A stretch of DNA of 64,000 nucleotides from Lomentospora prolificans (Eukaryota; Ascomycota; Sordariomycetes; Microascales; Microascaceae): assembly GCA_029532625.1 (NCBI GenBank), contig JARFXM010000005.1, positions 434,001-498,000 of the forward strand, in the 5' to 3' direction. Of this stretch, positions 12,407 through 22,692 are shown in pieces; within the stretch, counting starts at the first letter, position 1; each line of letters begins with the position of its first letter. Under the pieces are notes generated by a model. It did not search any database and had not been told where the DNA came from. It saw only the letters and a list, made by a program, of their open reading frames with translations. The position numbers and the translations under genes are program-made.

Positions 12407-14196
12407 ATTGTTTCCCTCGCAGTATTTTCAGCGTGCCTCTCGCCTGCAAAATCTTTTGCCTTTCGTGCTCCTCAACTTCTTGTGATCTTGCGTTCTAGCG
12501 ATACTGCTACCCCTCTCGCGATCCTCGATTTTCATTCACGTCCCGTGATATTCTTCCAGGACCTGTTTATGACTTTGACAGGCGGTCGAGAAATCTGTTG
12601 TCCAGACCTCTACTTTTGCTCCAGCCACTGGAACACAAAGATACCTCTCCCTTCCCTCCACCCAATAAGACACATAAATCGATAGATTCTCGATCACCAA
12701 TCCACACCCTTGATACTTCGACCGTGCTGTGCTGGTGTCGATTGCCCTTCCTATTGACTCAACGCGCATCGTATGTAGTTCGGCTAGCTGCAGAGACCAC
12801 ACGTTGGCTCTTGATCATTGATCGTGCCCTTGGAGCTGACGTTTTATCAGTTCTAGAGTCTAGCTTGACGCCTCTCTCGAGGAACTGTCTCTTGAGCGCG
12901 CCTCTTCGCTTGCGCTGCTATCAAACCTCCACCATTCCGGACTCGAATCGCCCGCCTTCGGTCCTTACCGCTGCCTTGCTCTTTGCGCCGCGACGACTTC
13001 GCCGAAGTGTGTGTTACCCACTCTCTCGGACCTCTGACTCCCCCCACGGCCTCTTTTCTATTGCCGAACGAGTAACGTGCCCAGTTCTTGCGAAACTTGC
13101 TACACAAGTGCCGTTGTGACTGGAACGAAAGCCTTTCTCGGGCCGCGTCTCGCGCAGCGTTGTACAGAGTTTATCGCCTCGTTCCCACCCATCCCCCGTT
13201 CCTCGCTCTCTACTCTTCGCAACGCCGCTCCATCTACTTGGCATTTCGCAAGTTACAAGACGGAATCCCTCTCTACCGATTCACCCGCCGCGATTGCATC
13301 TTTTTGCTACGTTTAGATCCTCGGTAGCACGGGCTCTAAGAAGTATCCTTCTAGGACTACCGACATCTTCGAAAGCTGTGGGGAGGCTATGCCGACTACC
13401 AATGGCGCACCACAGGTTATAACACCCCTTCGACAACCTCAAGATCCAACGCTTGTGCCGATATAACTCGTCACATTACCATCTCCCTGGGCTAATAGTA
13501 ACTCAAACCAACCCTGGCCCGCGTTTATACTGCCCTATCCCCTCTCTCAACACCCTGTTGCTACTCGTCTACCAGCTACAGGAGGGGGACAAGTGCCGGC
13601 CAAAACCAGACCTTGTGCTCGTGTGCTACGTGTGCCGCGCATCGCCAATAGAGGCGGACGCCCTAGGACCGTGCCATTCTGTAGCATAATCGTTGGAACT
13701 CCGCTACCCTATCACTTAAACTGTGCGCCATTGTTGCAGCCTCTGCAACCGCCTTGACTTGCCAGCGGGCTAGGCTTATCCTCTACCCCCCCTTTCTACA
13801 CCCTCCTACCTAGTGCCCAGGCGAAGGCTGCCGATTCACGAAAGTACGACCGTCCGTGGGAGCCTTGCACATCCCGACCGTACCTAGGATAGGTTTCGCT
13901 GGCCGTCACTATCTTGCGAGGTGTGGTTCCGCAAAAGCTGCCTTGATCTGCGCGTTGAATGGCACCGGCTGCCTTTATGCTCTAGTCTGAAATCTAAAGG
14001 GCTTGCCCTTGTGCTCCAAGGGGGACATTACGATTGTCGAGACGCCGGGTGTGCAGATCCTGACAAGTGATTTCACCCCATCCATCACTCAATACGTTTA
14101 TTCTTTTCTCGCCCACCACTCCCTTCGATTCCCGAGAAGTGCCAGCCTGTCACACTGGCATATATATAGCAACGTTCCGCTCCTAAGACACCCAAG
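12407..14196 (+). promoter_or_regulatory. Pyrimidine-rich region upstream of the AcuK-type regulator (probable promoter and long leader)
   Basis: About 1.8 kb rich in C and T on the plus strand, especially from 12,480 onward. It has many short upstream open frames (for example 12598-13119 and 13453-13689) and no protein of its own. Long pyrimidine-rich 5' leaders with upstream ORFs are common in filamentous-fungal regulator genes, so I infer that much of this is transcribed leader or promoter. The transcription start cannot be placed from sequence. Confidence 0.4.
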
Positions 14197-16563
14197 ATGC
14201 CCGACCCTGATGAGTCCAGGATCTCAGTTCCCATGTCTGACGAAGGAGAACATTACGACAACGATAAGGATATGACTTTAGATGACGACACTAAAATGAT
14301 GGATCAGAACCAGGCTCCAGCTGGTGCTGGTCAAGGAGAGGAGGTGAAGAAGAAATATGACCCCAAAGACCCCTTCCGGCCTAGGAGGAAGAAGGCTAGG
14401 AGAGCCTGCTATGCGTGCCAGAGAGCTCATTTGACGTGCGGTAAGATTGAACCCGGCGCTCACTTCCTATCCTAATCTCTGCCGGAGCTGCATTCTCTAG
14501 GCGTGTTGCTTGCCGCATAACCTTGCGCTCTCACACACCCTTGCCCTCTTCCCTTTGACGGCACTGTCCTCCAAAGTATAGCTACGGAACTTTCATACCT
14601 CGTTTCGCGCGTCACCTAGCTCCGGCCCGGTCCATCATTTCGTCCTTGAATAGAACGAATAGCCGGCATGAGCACCACTAACCATATACTGATCTAGGCG
14701 ATGAGCGACCATGTCAACGTTGTATCAAACGAGGCCTCGCGGATGCTTGCCAAGATGGAGTGCGCAAGAAGGCAAAGTACCTTCACGACGCACCTCCAGA
14801 GGCATTGCTTCCTGTCTTAGGTCCCAACTATAATTCCAATTCTCCTACTTCGCGGCAGAACGACCATAAACCCCAGCAGAACCAGGAGTCGGATGTGTCA
14901 GTCGCTGGAAGTACCTTCGTATCGATGCCCAATACGGTCCAGTCCTTCCCGGTCTACTCCTCAGTACAACCGCCTGTTAGCGGAATGCCTGAAGGCCTCG
15001 GATTTGCAGCGCAAACGTCCCCCGTTTCGCCGTCATTCCAAGCGCCGGCCCGTCCTAACCCACTAGGCGTCATGGGCATGAGCAGTATTCCGGATCCTCT
15101 GGGCATAAGCGCCATCTTTGATCCCAGCAACCCGGCGTTGTTCAACTTTGATCTTGAGAACCTGAACTTTGGCAGCCAATACCCTGCAATGGAGTTTGGA
15201 ATCTTGGCGCACATGTCGTCTGGAGCCGCCGATGCCAACACTTCGGATCCGAATATGCCCACGCCGCCCACGTCTGGCGTGAACTTTCCTGGCGTATTCT
15301 CTACCAATGGCAACTCGCAGTTCAGCGCGCCGCCTGGATATGATGCCTCTCTGGTACCGGACTTCTCCGCCACTATCGACCCCAACTCTCAGAATTTTAG
15401 CTTACAAGGAAATCTGCAGCATGGTCTCCCTCACGCTTATGCCGTCGCCGCCCAGGCGAACAGTGCCGGGCTCGCTAGCCCTAGTACGGAAACTACGGCC
15501 AGCCCACAGACAAACTTGTTCGAAGGATCCCCCACGACGGCACACTACGCCAACCCCGCTGGGCAGAACAACTCGAATGCACCGCACAACAACAAATCGA
15601 GATCCATCTCGAAGAAGATGACGACACAAACACTCCTCGGCAAGCGAAGGCGTGACTCCTCCTTCATCTACGAAACGGTCAAAGAGCCATACCCATATAC
15701 CAACGGGTTCCACAACCTCATCGCCTTCCTCCAGAAGCGCTTTTCGGCGAACAAGACGCTGCGGATCGCAAAGTCTCTCGCGAGTATTCGTCCGTCCTTC
15801 ATCTCTTGCACGAAGACGCTCAACCGACAGGATTTGATCTTTATGGAAAAGTGCTTCCAGCGGACGCTCTTCGAATATGAGGAATTTATGCAACACTGCT
15901 CAGCCCCGACAATTGTGTGCCGAAGAACTGGAGAGGTCGCTGCTGTCAACAAGGAGTTCACCGCTCTCACGGGATGGACAAAGGGCGTCCTTTTGGGCAA
16001 GGAGCCCAACCTCAACACGAATACCGGCGGCGCCCCCAACGGCAACTCGTCTAACGGCCGCATGGAACTTACTACCCCCCACGTTCGGCCAGCAACGCTT
16101 GAGAACGGTGCCAACGGCGCAGAAAAGCGACCCCAGCCCGTTTTCATCCCTGAGCTACTAGACGATGACAGTGCTATTGAGTTCTACGAAGATTTTGCTG
16201 AGCTCGCCTTCGAGAACAGTCGTGGTCATGTCAACCGCAAGTGTCGACTACTCAAGTATCGACCTAGTACGGAGGGATCGTCCGGAGTAAACGCGACCAA
16301 AGACAGCCGTGGCGGCGGCATCTTGGGCGGCCGGGTCGCCAAAATTGATAGCGAGCATGGTGTCCGAGGTATCGAGAAGGACGGAAAGGTGGATTGCACC
16401 TATTGTTGGGTTATCAAGCGAGATGTGTTTGATATTCCGATGCTGATCGTAATGAACGTGAGTACTTCTTACTCCTCAGCTGAACATCTCGTCATTCTAA
16501 CGCATTAGCTAGTTCTTACCCTGCTACTACAGGAACCAGGAGCCTCAACAATTAGCAGTCTAA
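14197..16563 (+). CDS. acuK: Zn2Cys6/PAS transcription activator of gluconeogenesis, AcuK/ERT1 type
   Basis: DNA-binding regulator that in other ascomycetes acts with its partner AcuM to switch on gluconeogenic genes such as PEP carboxykinase and fructose-1,6-bisphosphatase. Three exons, 14197-14440, 14698-16457 and 16513-16563, join to 684 residues. The 257-bp first intron splits the zinc cluster; after splicing the six cysteines are at 71, 74, 81, 87, 90 and 99 (C-x2-C-x6-C-x5-C-x2-C-x8-C), within the strongly conserved RRACYACQRAHLTCGDERPC block. A Gln/Asn/Pro/Ser-rich middle follows, a basic KRRRDSSF patch near 400, and a PAS-like domain at about 473-580. The third exon supplies the short FLPCYYRNQ-type ending; an acceptor six bases upstream would give an unrelated tail. 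Long upstream region suggests elaborate transcriptional or leader control. The paralogous RDS2/AcuM class is the main alternative. Confidence 0.9.
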
Positions 16564-17528
16564 CCTAGTTTCTACATGCCCCTTTTTTTTTCCCCTCCTT
16601 GTCTACTCATATTTCTCTTCATTGGCAAGGGTTGTCTTCACACCCGTTATTATTAAACTCAAAAAGAATTAGCAGGCATGATACTAGTTCAAGCCTGTAA
16701 GGCACACGCGCAAGTGGAGGAGGCAGCATTTGCTTAGTTGTTTGGGAATTGGCGTCTGGGATTCATGGATTAGGAGCAGGATACCAAAAATAAATCAAAA
16801 AGGGGCAGAGTGAACTTCCTTTAGCAAGGTTAGTTAGAACCTCGGTTGGTATAGGTTTGGACTGAACTTGCTGGCTTACTCTTGGACTGAGTGGGTTTGT
16901 TTCTTTTTTTTTTCCTTTTTCTATAGTTTCTTGAACAGGGTCGCTGGTCCCTTGCGTTCACATTGACAATATACCCCTTCTACTGTTATCTTGTGTCATT
17001 GGATATGTTGATGCGTCCGTCTGGTCTCTGAGATGGTACCCTGCTCGTTTTCGCACCAGGAGAGCGAGCCATAAAGGTAGCGCAAGCTAAGGATCGAGGT
17101 TCAGAATGAGAGCAAGTCTAGCAGAGGAGGGTAATCCGCGCCTTTTACCAACAAACCGGAACCTGGAAAGCCCAGCGGCTCCGGTATTTAGCTCTCTGCT
17201 GGTCCGTCCATGGAGAGGCGGCTTAGACGGGAAAGCGGAGCGGCAGGAATCGAAAGGTTATCATGTACTATTCAACCAATCGCCAAGCGTTAGTTCAACT
17301 AGGTTGGAAGCAAAAAGTCTCCCTCGCCTCATTCTCTCGTCTATCATCATGAAGTGTACCTGGACAAACTCCAGTTTGATCCCCCGGAATACCCCTCATT
17401 CTCGCGGTTCTCGCTCTCTTATGGAGATTCTCATGAAGCTAATTCTGAGCCGGTCTTCTCGTTTCCCATTATTCTGGTATACCACCCTCCTTTACACCGC
17501 CCCCCGCCACCCCCTCCCTTCCCCATTT
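16564..17528. other. Convergent 3' flank of acuK and the RING gene
   Basis: Non-coding spacer between converging genes, with T-runs typical of fungal 3' UTRs. Plus-strand open frames that start near 17106 and continue past 17529 are the antisense of the RING gene. No independent gene seen. Confidence 0.6.
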
Positions 17529-18220
17529 CTACGAAAACATGCCCATGGGATCCTCGTCCTCATCCTCACTATCCTCCACAACAACCTCCTTCTTCTTCGT
17601 GAAATCCTTCCTACAAAGCGGACAGCACCCCTTACTCTGCAGCCAAGGCCCAACGCACTCCAAATCGAACCGATGGCTCTTGTGGCACGGCAGCTCGACG
17701 ACGAGACAGTACTTGTCGTCCAGGTGTCTCTCGGCGCAAATGGGGCAGGTATCGTCCTTGGCGAGGTTCTTCCTAGGCACCCTGTCAAGCGAGTCGAGGA
17801 AGTCCTGGCGCACGCCCTGGACGTCGGAAGGGGGGTCGAGAATGTCCTCCTCGAGGGACGCGACGAGACGGGTGAGGAAGTCGCGGTTGTCCGGCGTCGG
17901 GGCGGTGGTGGCGAGGGTCTCCATCTGCTCCTGCACGAGACGGAGGAGGCGGGCTACGTCGACGGGGGTGGGTGTCGCGTGGGGGTTGTTGTGGGGGCCG
18001 GTCGAGATTGTGGAGGACGGCGTTGGGTTGGCGGTTGTGGAGATTTGGTCGAGGAAGGAGTGGAAGGTTGACATGTCGACGCGGCGGGTGGAGGTGGATG
18101 AGGGAGGCTTGGGCTTTATGCCGTGCTCGACTGAGGGGAGAAGAGACAGGAGGGTTAGTTTTCGGTGGTGTGATGGAAGCTTTACGGGAGGGGAGACGCA
18201 CTCTCGTACTGGGTCGACAT
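17529..18220 (-). CDS. RING finger protein, probable E3 ubiquitin ligase
   Basis: Minus-strand gene of two exons, 18220-18202 and 18130-17529, with a 71-bp intron (GTGCGT donor, CTCAG acceptor); the product is 206 residues. The first exon adds MSTQYE upstream of an internal Met at residue 26, in perfect frame. The RING lies at about 135-179: C135-x2-C138, C155, H159, then D162, C165, C176-x2-C179. Where RING-H2 proteins carry the fifth zinc ligand this one has aspartate (spacing H-x2-D-x2-C). The C-terminus is a strongly acidic DSEDEDEDP tail. No transmembrane segment is seen. Substrates cannot be told from sequence; ligase activity is inferred from the fold. The spacing to FMP52 implies a shared divergent promoter. 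Confidence 0.87.
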
Positions 18221-18865
18221 TCTTTGCTGGCGATTTGTGGCCGAGTTGTCTCGTTAATTGGTTTCGAGGAAAGAGTGAAGTCGAGTTGGGTGGATGGGGC
18301 CCGTATGGGAGTGAGAGCCAGGGAGTGAGATCTGATTATGGTTTATGGCCGGGTCGCAGACGTAGATGCGCAGCCTTGAGCTTCAGGCAGGGAGGTGTCG
18401 TCGCAAGCGGGAAGGAGCAGCTCGATTAGACTTGTTGCACGTTGACTGTGGATACCTGGAGGCGCATGTACCCAGGTAGCTCGAGGAGGGGTCCCGCAAC
18501 CCCTCATAGCCCGCTTTATTGCATCACACTATTGCATCGCCCGCGAACTGAGCTCGTCTGGCCCCGGTAACGTGATATTTAGCATTGACCAGAGCTATGC
18601 CATGTCGTCAGTCGAGGACCCGGTCGCATAAAGGCGGGTGGTATTAACATACGACCAATTTGCGTGATCTACGAGTCCCTTCCTGCCTATTCCACTTGCG
18701 GTAACCCATTCATCTCTCCAGCTTTTTTAATTCGAGATAGCCCTTTTCACGAAGAATCCGAGCCATCCGCTATAGCTCTCCACCATAGCTCCAAGGTCCC
18801 ACACCACAGGCTCCCCCAAAACATATAGCTTCAATTCCATCGTCCACAAGCCCTCTCAGCCCACA
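18221..18865. promoter_or_regulatory. Divergent promoter region of the RING gene and FMP52
   Basis: A 645-bp spacer between two outward-facing starts. CT-rich sequence directly before 18866 looks like the FMP52 leader. No specific factor-binding motif is claimed. Confidence 0.5.
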
Positions 18866-19573
18866 ATGACAAGTGCCCTCCTCTTCGGCAGCACCGGTCT
18901 CACCGGCAGCCACATCCTCGACACCCTCGCCAAGCTCGACAGCTTCAGCAAGATCTGGACCGTCTCTCGCCGCGAGCCCAAGACCAAATCAGCCAAGCTT
19001 GACGCCATCATCAACGCCGACACGGACACGTGGACCAAAGCGTTTTCCGACATCAAGCCGGACGCGGTCATCTCCGCCCTCGGCACCACGCGCGCCGCGG
19101 CCGGCGGCATCCAGAACCAGTGGAAGATTGACCACGACCTCAACGTGGCGATCGCGAAGCAGGCCAAGGAGCAGGGCATCAAGACGTTTGTGTTTGTCTC
19201 GAGCGCGGGCACGCGGGGCTTCCTTTCTTCGTTTTTCCCCTATTCCAAGATGAAGATCGGCGTCGAGGACACGATCAAGGACTTGGGGTTCGAACACGCC
19301 ATCATCCTGCGGCCCGGTGGTATCTTGGGCGACCGCGAGAAGCCGCATGCTGGCGGGCCGTTGATGAATAGTGCCATTAGGAGCCTGAGCAAGATTAACC
19401 AGGGCTTGCAGGACGCTGTTGGTCAGGAGGCGGAGGTCATTGCGAGGGCGGCGGTGCATGCGGTGAAGCTTGTGGGTGAGGGCAAGGCGCCGAAGAATCC
19501 ATGGGTTTTGGAGCAGGCGGACATTGTAAGGTTGGGGAGGACTGAGTGGAAGAATGTTGAACCGGCTGCGTAG
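18866..19573 (+). CDS. FMP52: FMP52-like NAD(P)-binding protein of the mitochondrial outer membrane
   Basis: Single exon, 235 residues, the usual FMP52 length. A Rossmann-fold nucleotide site opens the protein: LLFGSTGLTGSHIL around residues 5-18 matches the GxxGxxG pattern of atypical short-chain dehydrogenases of the TIP30/HTATIP2 group. FVFVSSAG (about 109-116), a YSK-type motif near 126-128 and LRPGGILGDRE follow in family order. In yeast the protein is found in the mitochondrial outer membrane fraction; its reaction is not known. No classical presequence is present, consistent with outer-membrane attachment. The start context is good and no other in-frame ATG precedes it closely. Confidence 0.9.
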   Translation: MTSALLFGSTGLTGSHILDTLAKLDSFSKIWTVSRREPKTKSAKLDAIINADTDTWTKAFSDIKPDAVISALGTTRAAAGGIQNQWKIDHDLNVAIAKQAKEQGIKTFVFVSSAGTRGFLSSFFPYSKMKIGVEDTIKDLGFEHAIILRPGGILGDREKPHAGGPLMNSAIRSLSKINQGLQDAVGQEAEVIARAAVHAVKLVGEGKAPKNPWVLEQADIVRLGRTEWKNVEPAA

Positions 19574-20587
19574 GTACTAGGATGCCGCGCTAGTGGTGAC
19601 GAAGGAGAGGTTTAAGGTGAGGTTAGCCTCTGAGGTGCATGTAGGGTGGATTAACATGGGATTTGGTGAGATGGAGAGCTAATGTCTGTCGCGAGATGAT
19701 TCCCGTTTTGGAGGCGTATTATTACTCAGTCTGGCAGGAACAAGCTTTTCTTACAGTCTTTTTCTTAAATGTCTTTTTCTTAATAATGTCCCGGGTCCGT
19801 TGGAGTTTATCTTGTTTTCAGGCCGAGTTTACTTAATTGATTGATATCCCACGTCGAAATTGCGAATGCTCGAATACGAGGTAAAATTGTGAGAAGACAG
19901 CCGAGCCGAGATAGCCTGGGTTCCTTACGCTGGCGCACCATGCATGCCACATATCGGCTTATCATGGGCATGTAGAGACCTTATTAGTATTATTACATGT
20001 AAAATAACGATTTTCCCTACAGACCTGGCCATTCTTCGTCTAGTCGCTCAGCCTTGCAAGCGTCGTCGAGATGTGGATCTAGCAACGGCCAGCCTTGACA
20101 CTTTGACACTGCACTTGCATCGTCAGATGCGCCAGGCAGCAGAAATCATCCCTTGAGGAGAATTAACATAGCCGATATCTCTTCATACGAGAAGCGGCCC
20201 CGTCAGGCCGTCCGCCGGAATTAGTCGAGGCGCCGGCGCAGTCGTGGATGCAGACCGAATAAGGTGGAAACCCCGATAAGACACGATTTCGGGGGAAAAA
20301 AAAGGAAAAGAAAAGAAAAGAAAAAAAAAATTTCCGCTGGCAAGAGCTCCTGCCCCGCGATAACTACCCCACCTCGCGTCTTACACTCATGGAATCGCAT
20401 CCAAACCGCCTCACTCACCCCGACTTATCCCGACTTGCTTTCTTTACTCTGAAGCCGCCGGATTTAATATCCTGATCCTGTATAGCATTGCGTTTTACTT
20501 TGACGTTGTCTAGCCTCCAGTGCCAATTAGATATCTAGCATACTCCGGAACAGCTCGGCTTAGAAAAGACCCCAGCGACGACTCACT
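19574..20587. other. Intergenic region between FMP52 and riboflavin kinase
   Basis: About 1 kb without a supported gene: the 3' flank of FMP52 and the promoter of the riboflavin kinase gene. A poly-purine A/G tract lies at about 20288-20335. A 70-codon frame (19944-20156) has no recognisable features. Confidence 0.5.
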
Positions 20588-21411
20588 ATGGCTACCGAGG
20601 GACGGCCTCTCATCGTAGGCAGCGATGAGGGCCCGGAGGCGCCTTATCCGTACCAGATGGAGGGCAAGATCACGACTGGGTTCCAGCGCGGCTCAACTCT
20701 TGTATGTTCTCTCCCATTGCAGTCTAGATTTCGGAATGCACCTACAACGCTTGGCGCCTCTCACCTCATCTCACTCTCACTCTCACACGCACAAACAATC
20801 CCCCAAAACTCTTCTCATTTTACCGCAACCCCGAGACTGACGACCTCCAGATCGGCTTCCCCACAGCCAACCTCCCCATAAACCTCACCCGCACCCCCTG
20901 GATAAACACAATCCCCACCGGAGTCTACTTTGGCTGGTCCTCTCTCCGCCTCCCCGCCTCTCACGCCGACAACCCCTTCTCCTCCTCGTCGTCCTCCTCC
21001 GCTGCCCCGTCATCACCCTACGCGCTCTACCCCATGGTCATGTCCATTGGCTACAATCCTTACTTCAAGAACACGGTGCGCACGGCCGAAGTCCACATCC
21101 TCCACAAGTTCGAGGAAACCTTTTACGGCGAGCCCCTGCGGCTGTTGATCCTGGGCTACATTCGCCCCGAGAAGGATTACCCGTCGCTGGAGGCCCTGAT
21201 TGAGGATATCAGGTTTGACACGCGCGTGGCGGCGGAGAGCCTGAAGAGGAAAAAGTGGGCGCCGAAGGGGGTGAGTGTTGTGGGGGGTTGGGAGGAGGGC
21301 GAACTGGATGTGCAGTGGTTGGTGAGGGAGGAGGAGGATTACGATGAGCCGGAGGCGGAGGGACAGGGCGAGAGAAAGGAGGGGAACGACGAGAAGGAGG
21401 CCAAGATCTAG
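20588..21411 (+). CDS. FMN1: Riboflavin kinase
   Basis: Phosphorylates riboflavin with ATP to give FMN, the first step of flavin cofactor synthesis. Exons 20588-20701 and 20851-21411 flank a 149-bp intron and join to 224 residues. The splice creates GSTLIGFPTANLP, the flavokinase signature with the ATP/Mg-binding PTAN motif at residues 42-45. GVYFGWSS, SIGYNPYF and EVHILH follow in the canonical order, the glutamate of the last being the expected catalytic base. The segment between GWSSLRLPASH and ALYPMVMSIGYN has a Ser-rich insertion typical of filamentous fungi, and the C-terminus is an extra acidic/Lys-rich tail not needed for the fold. The product would serve flavoenzymes, including the nitronate monooxygenase at the left of the window, although no co-regulation is visible. 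Confidence 0.94.
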
Positions 21412-21597
21412 GGTGTTTGCTTTGGCGTCTTTTAGGCTTCACTTGTAGATATAAGTTAAAGGGAATAGATTTTCATAGTAGCTCACATCACTTTCTTCAC
21501 AGGGACAGTTTAAACAAAGGTTAGAATTTTGTCTTTTTTGAGTGGTTACTTGATGGTTTGATTAATAGTTCCTTTAGTAGTTATATATAGGCAGGTG
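21412..21597. other. 3' flank of riboflavin kinase, grading into repeat island
   Basis: AT-rich sequence following the stop codon; no coding potential. The repeat island begins at about 21,598. Confidence 0.5.
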
Positions 21598-22135
21598 TTA
21601 TGGCTTGCACTGTTCCGCCTTCTTGCTTGCAGCCAAGCAGCTAGCAAGTGAGGCAGGAAGGGTTTACTATAATGTGTTCACAGTGGTTATAATGGTTGTT
21701 GTGGTTGCAGTTCACTCTCATCACCCCTACATAGTTTATAGATACATTGTTAGGTTATCTTCTATAATAATGATAATTCTTGATTCTTCTAGCTAGTATA
21801 GGGTTCCTTGCTTCCTTTATATATCCCTTGCTTTCTTGCTACTTAGCTTTTATTACACCATACCATACAAGCAAGCATAGGCACACCCCGGCAGAAGTTC
21901 AGAAGTAAGCAAGCAACACTAGAGGTCAGCAAGCAGGAAGGCAAGGAATATATAAAGGAAGCAAGGAACTATATACTAGCTAGAAAGAACAAGAACTATT
22001 TACTATGCCAAGGTGACTTACATGAAACCACGACCACAACCACGACGATCACTGTGAATAGTGTCACAATACTGTCACTGACTTACTTGCTAGTAGCTCG
22101 GCGCCAGTAGGTAAGCAGCATAGTGAAAGCTGTAA
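21598..22135. repeat. Head-to-head inverted pair of dispersed-element fragments
   Basis: Two related copies of one element meet with almost no spacer: copy A at about 21598-21850 in plus orientation and copy B at about 21853-22135 in minus orientation. Both align with a third copy at 43733-44063. Shared landmarks are the AGCAAGTGAG/AGCAAGTAAG end, the TTCACAGTG segment and the block CTAGCTAGTAT...GGTTCCTTGCTTCC followed by TTTATATAT. Copy B also carries the end matching GGTGTGCC...ATGCTTGCTTG seen at 44.0 kb, which copy A lacks. Read in the minus direction, copy B translates to IQASIGTPRQKFRSKQAT and KEYIKEARNYILAR, like the open frame of the 43.7-kb copy. It is therefore a protein-coding mobile-element relic. 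Its class cannot be assigned. Confidence 0.75.
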
Positions 22136-22269
22136 TAAGTAGGGTATTAGGTATATATAGGGTAGGGGTTTAGATAGTATACACTTGCCTACTTGGGTAT
22201 TCTCATATTTACAAATGAAAGACTTTAGTTAATATTTTCTGGTTGTCCTTGTTTTCTTCCTTCCTTCCT
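22136..22269. other. AT-rich spacer in the repeat island
   Basis: No coding potential. It contains a TATATATAGGG stretch and borders the coiled-coil ORF relic. Confidence 0.4.
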
Positions 22270-22692
22270 TTTACTCCTTCTTGCTACCTAATAGCAACCA
22301 GCATGCCTTCTCCTTCATACTCTCCTTTTTCTCCTCGCCAGTAATAGCCAACTTGCCCACCATCTTGTACAATTCCTGTATTTCCTCCTCTTGCTTCTGC
22401 ACTTCCTGCTGGAGAGTGACCATGCTTGCTTGCACGGTATGGTGTAACAGGTGTTGACTTGCCTCTTCTTTGTTAATGATGAAGGGGTTGTTATGCTTGT
22501 CTTGGTTCTCTTTGCTAGTGTTTGTGGGCTGTCTGTAGGTATTTCCTCCCTTGGGTAGTTGGCCAATTCTTGCGTCCCAACCTTTTTGAGCGTGTCCATC
22601 ATGGCATTAGGGATCTGGTCCTCCACATGACTGAAATAGGTGTCTTGATGCAATGAGCTGGTTGACTTGAGGTATTCCTGGAGGATATGCAC
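22270..22692 (-). mobile_element. Broken ORF of the same dispersed element (coiled-coil protein relic)
   Basis: The minus strand encodes about 75 residues (MHILQEYLKSTSSL... to LANYPREEIPTD...) in one frame, and near the middle the sensible sequence moves to another frame. That second frame reads LLHHTVQASMVTLQQEVQK, a Gln/Glu-rich heptad-like coiled coil, then ELYKMVGKLAITGEEKK and a stop at about 22277. The QASM/QQ-V-QKQ core corresponds to QASMGTPQQ in the copy at 43.8-44.06 kb, which ties the two loci to one family. The frame change implies inactivation or a missed splice. No transposase, reverse transcriptase or helicase motif is visible, so the class is unknown. Confidence 0.5.

Noticed and set aside
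12598..13119. 173-codon plus-strand frame upstream of acuK
   Set aside because: Pyrimidine-rich leader gives Ser/Leu/Pro/Arg-rich translation; more likely leader or promoter than a gene.
16497..16512. Alternative acceptor (CATTAG before 16509) for the last acuK exon
   Set aside because: Gives an ending NLVLTLLLQEPG unlike the family; the acceptor four bases later yields the expected NFLPC ending.
17106..18429. Long plus-strand frames opposite the RING gene (up to 321 codons)
   Set aside because: They are antisense to a well-supported gene with a zinc-finger signature and an exact splice; high GC creates open antisense frames.
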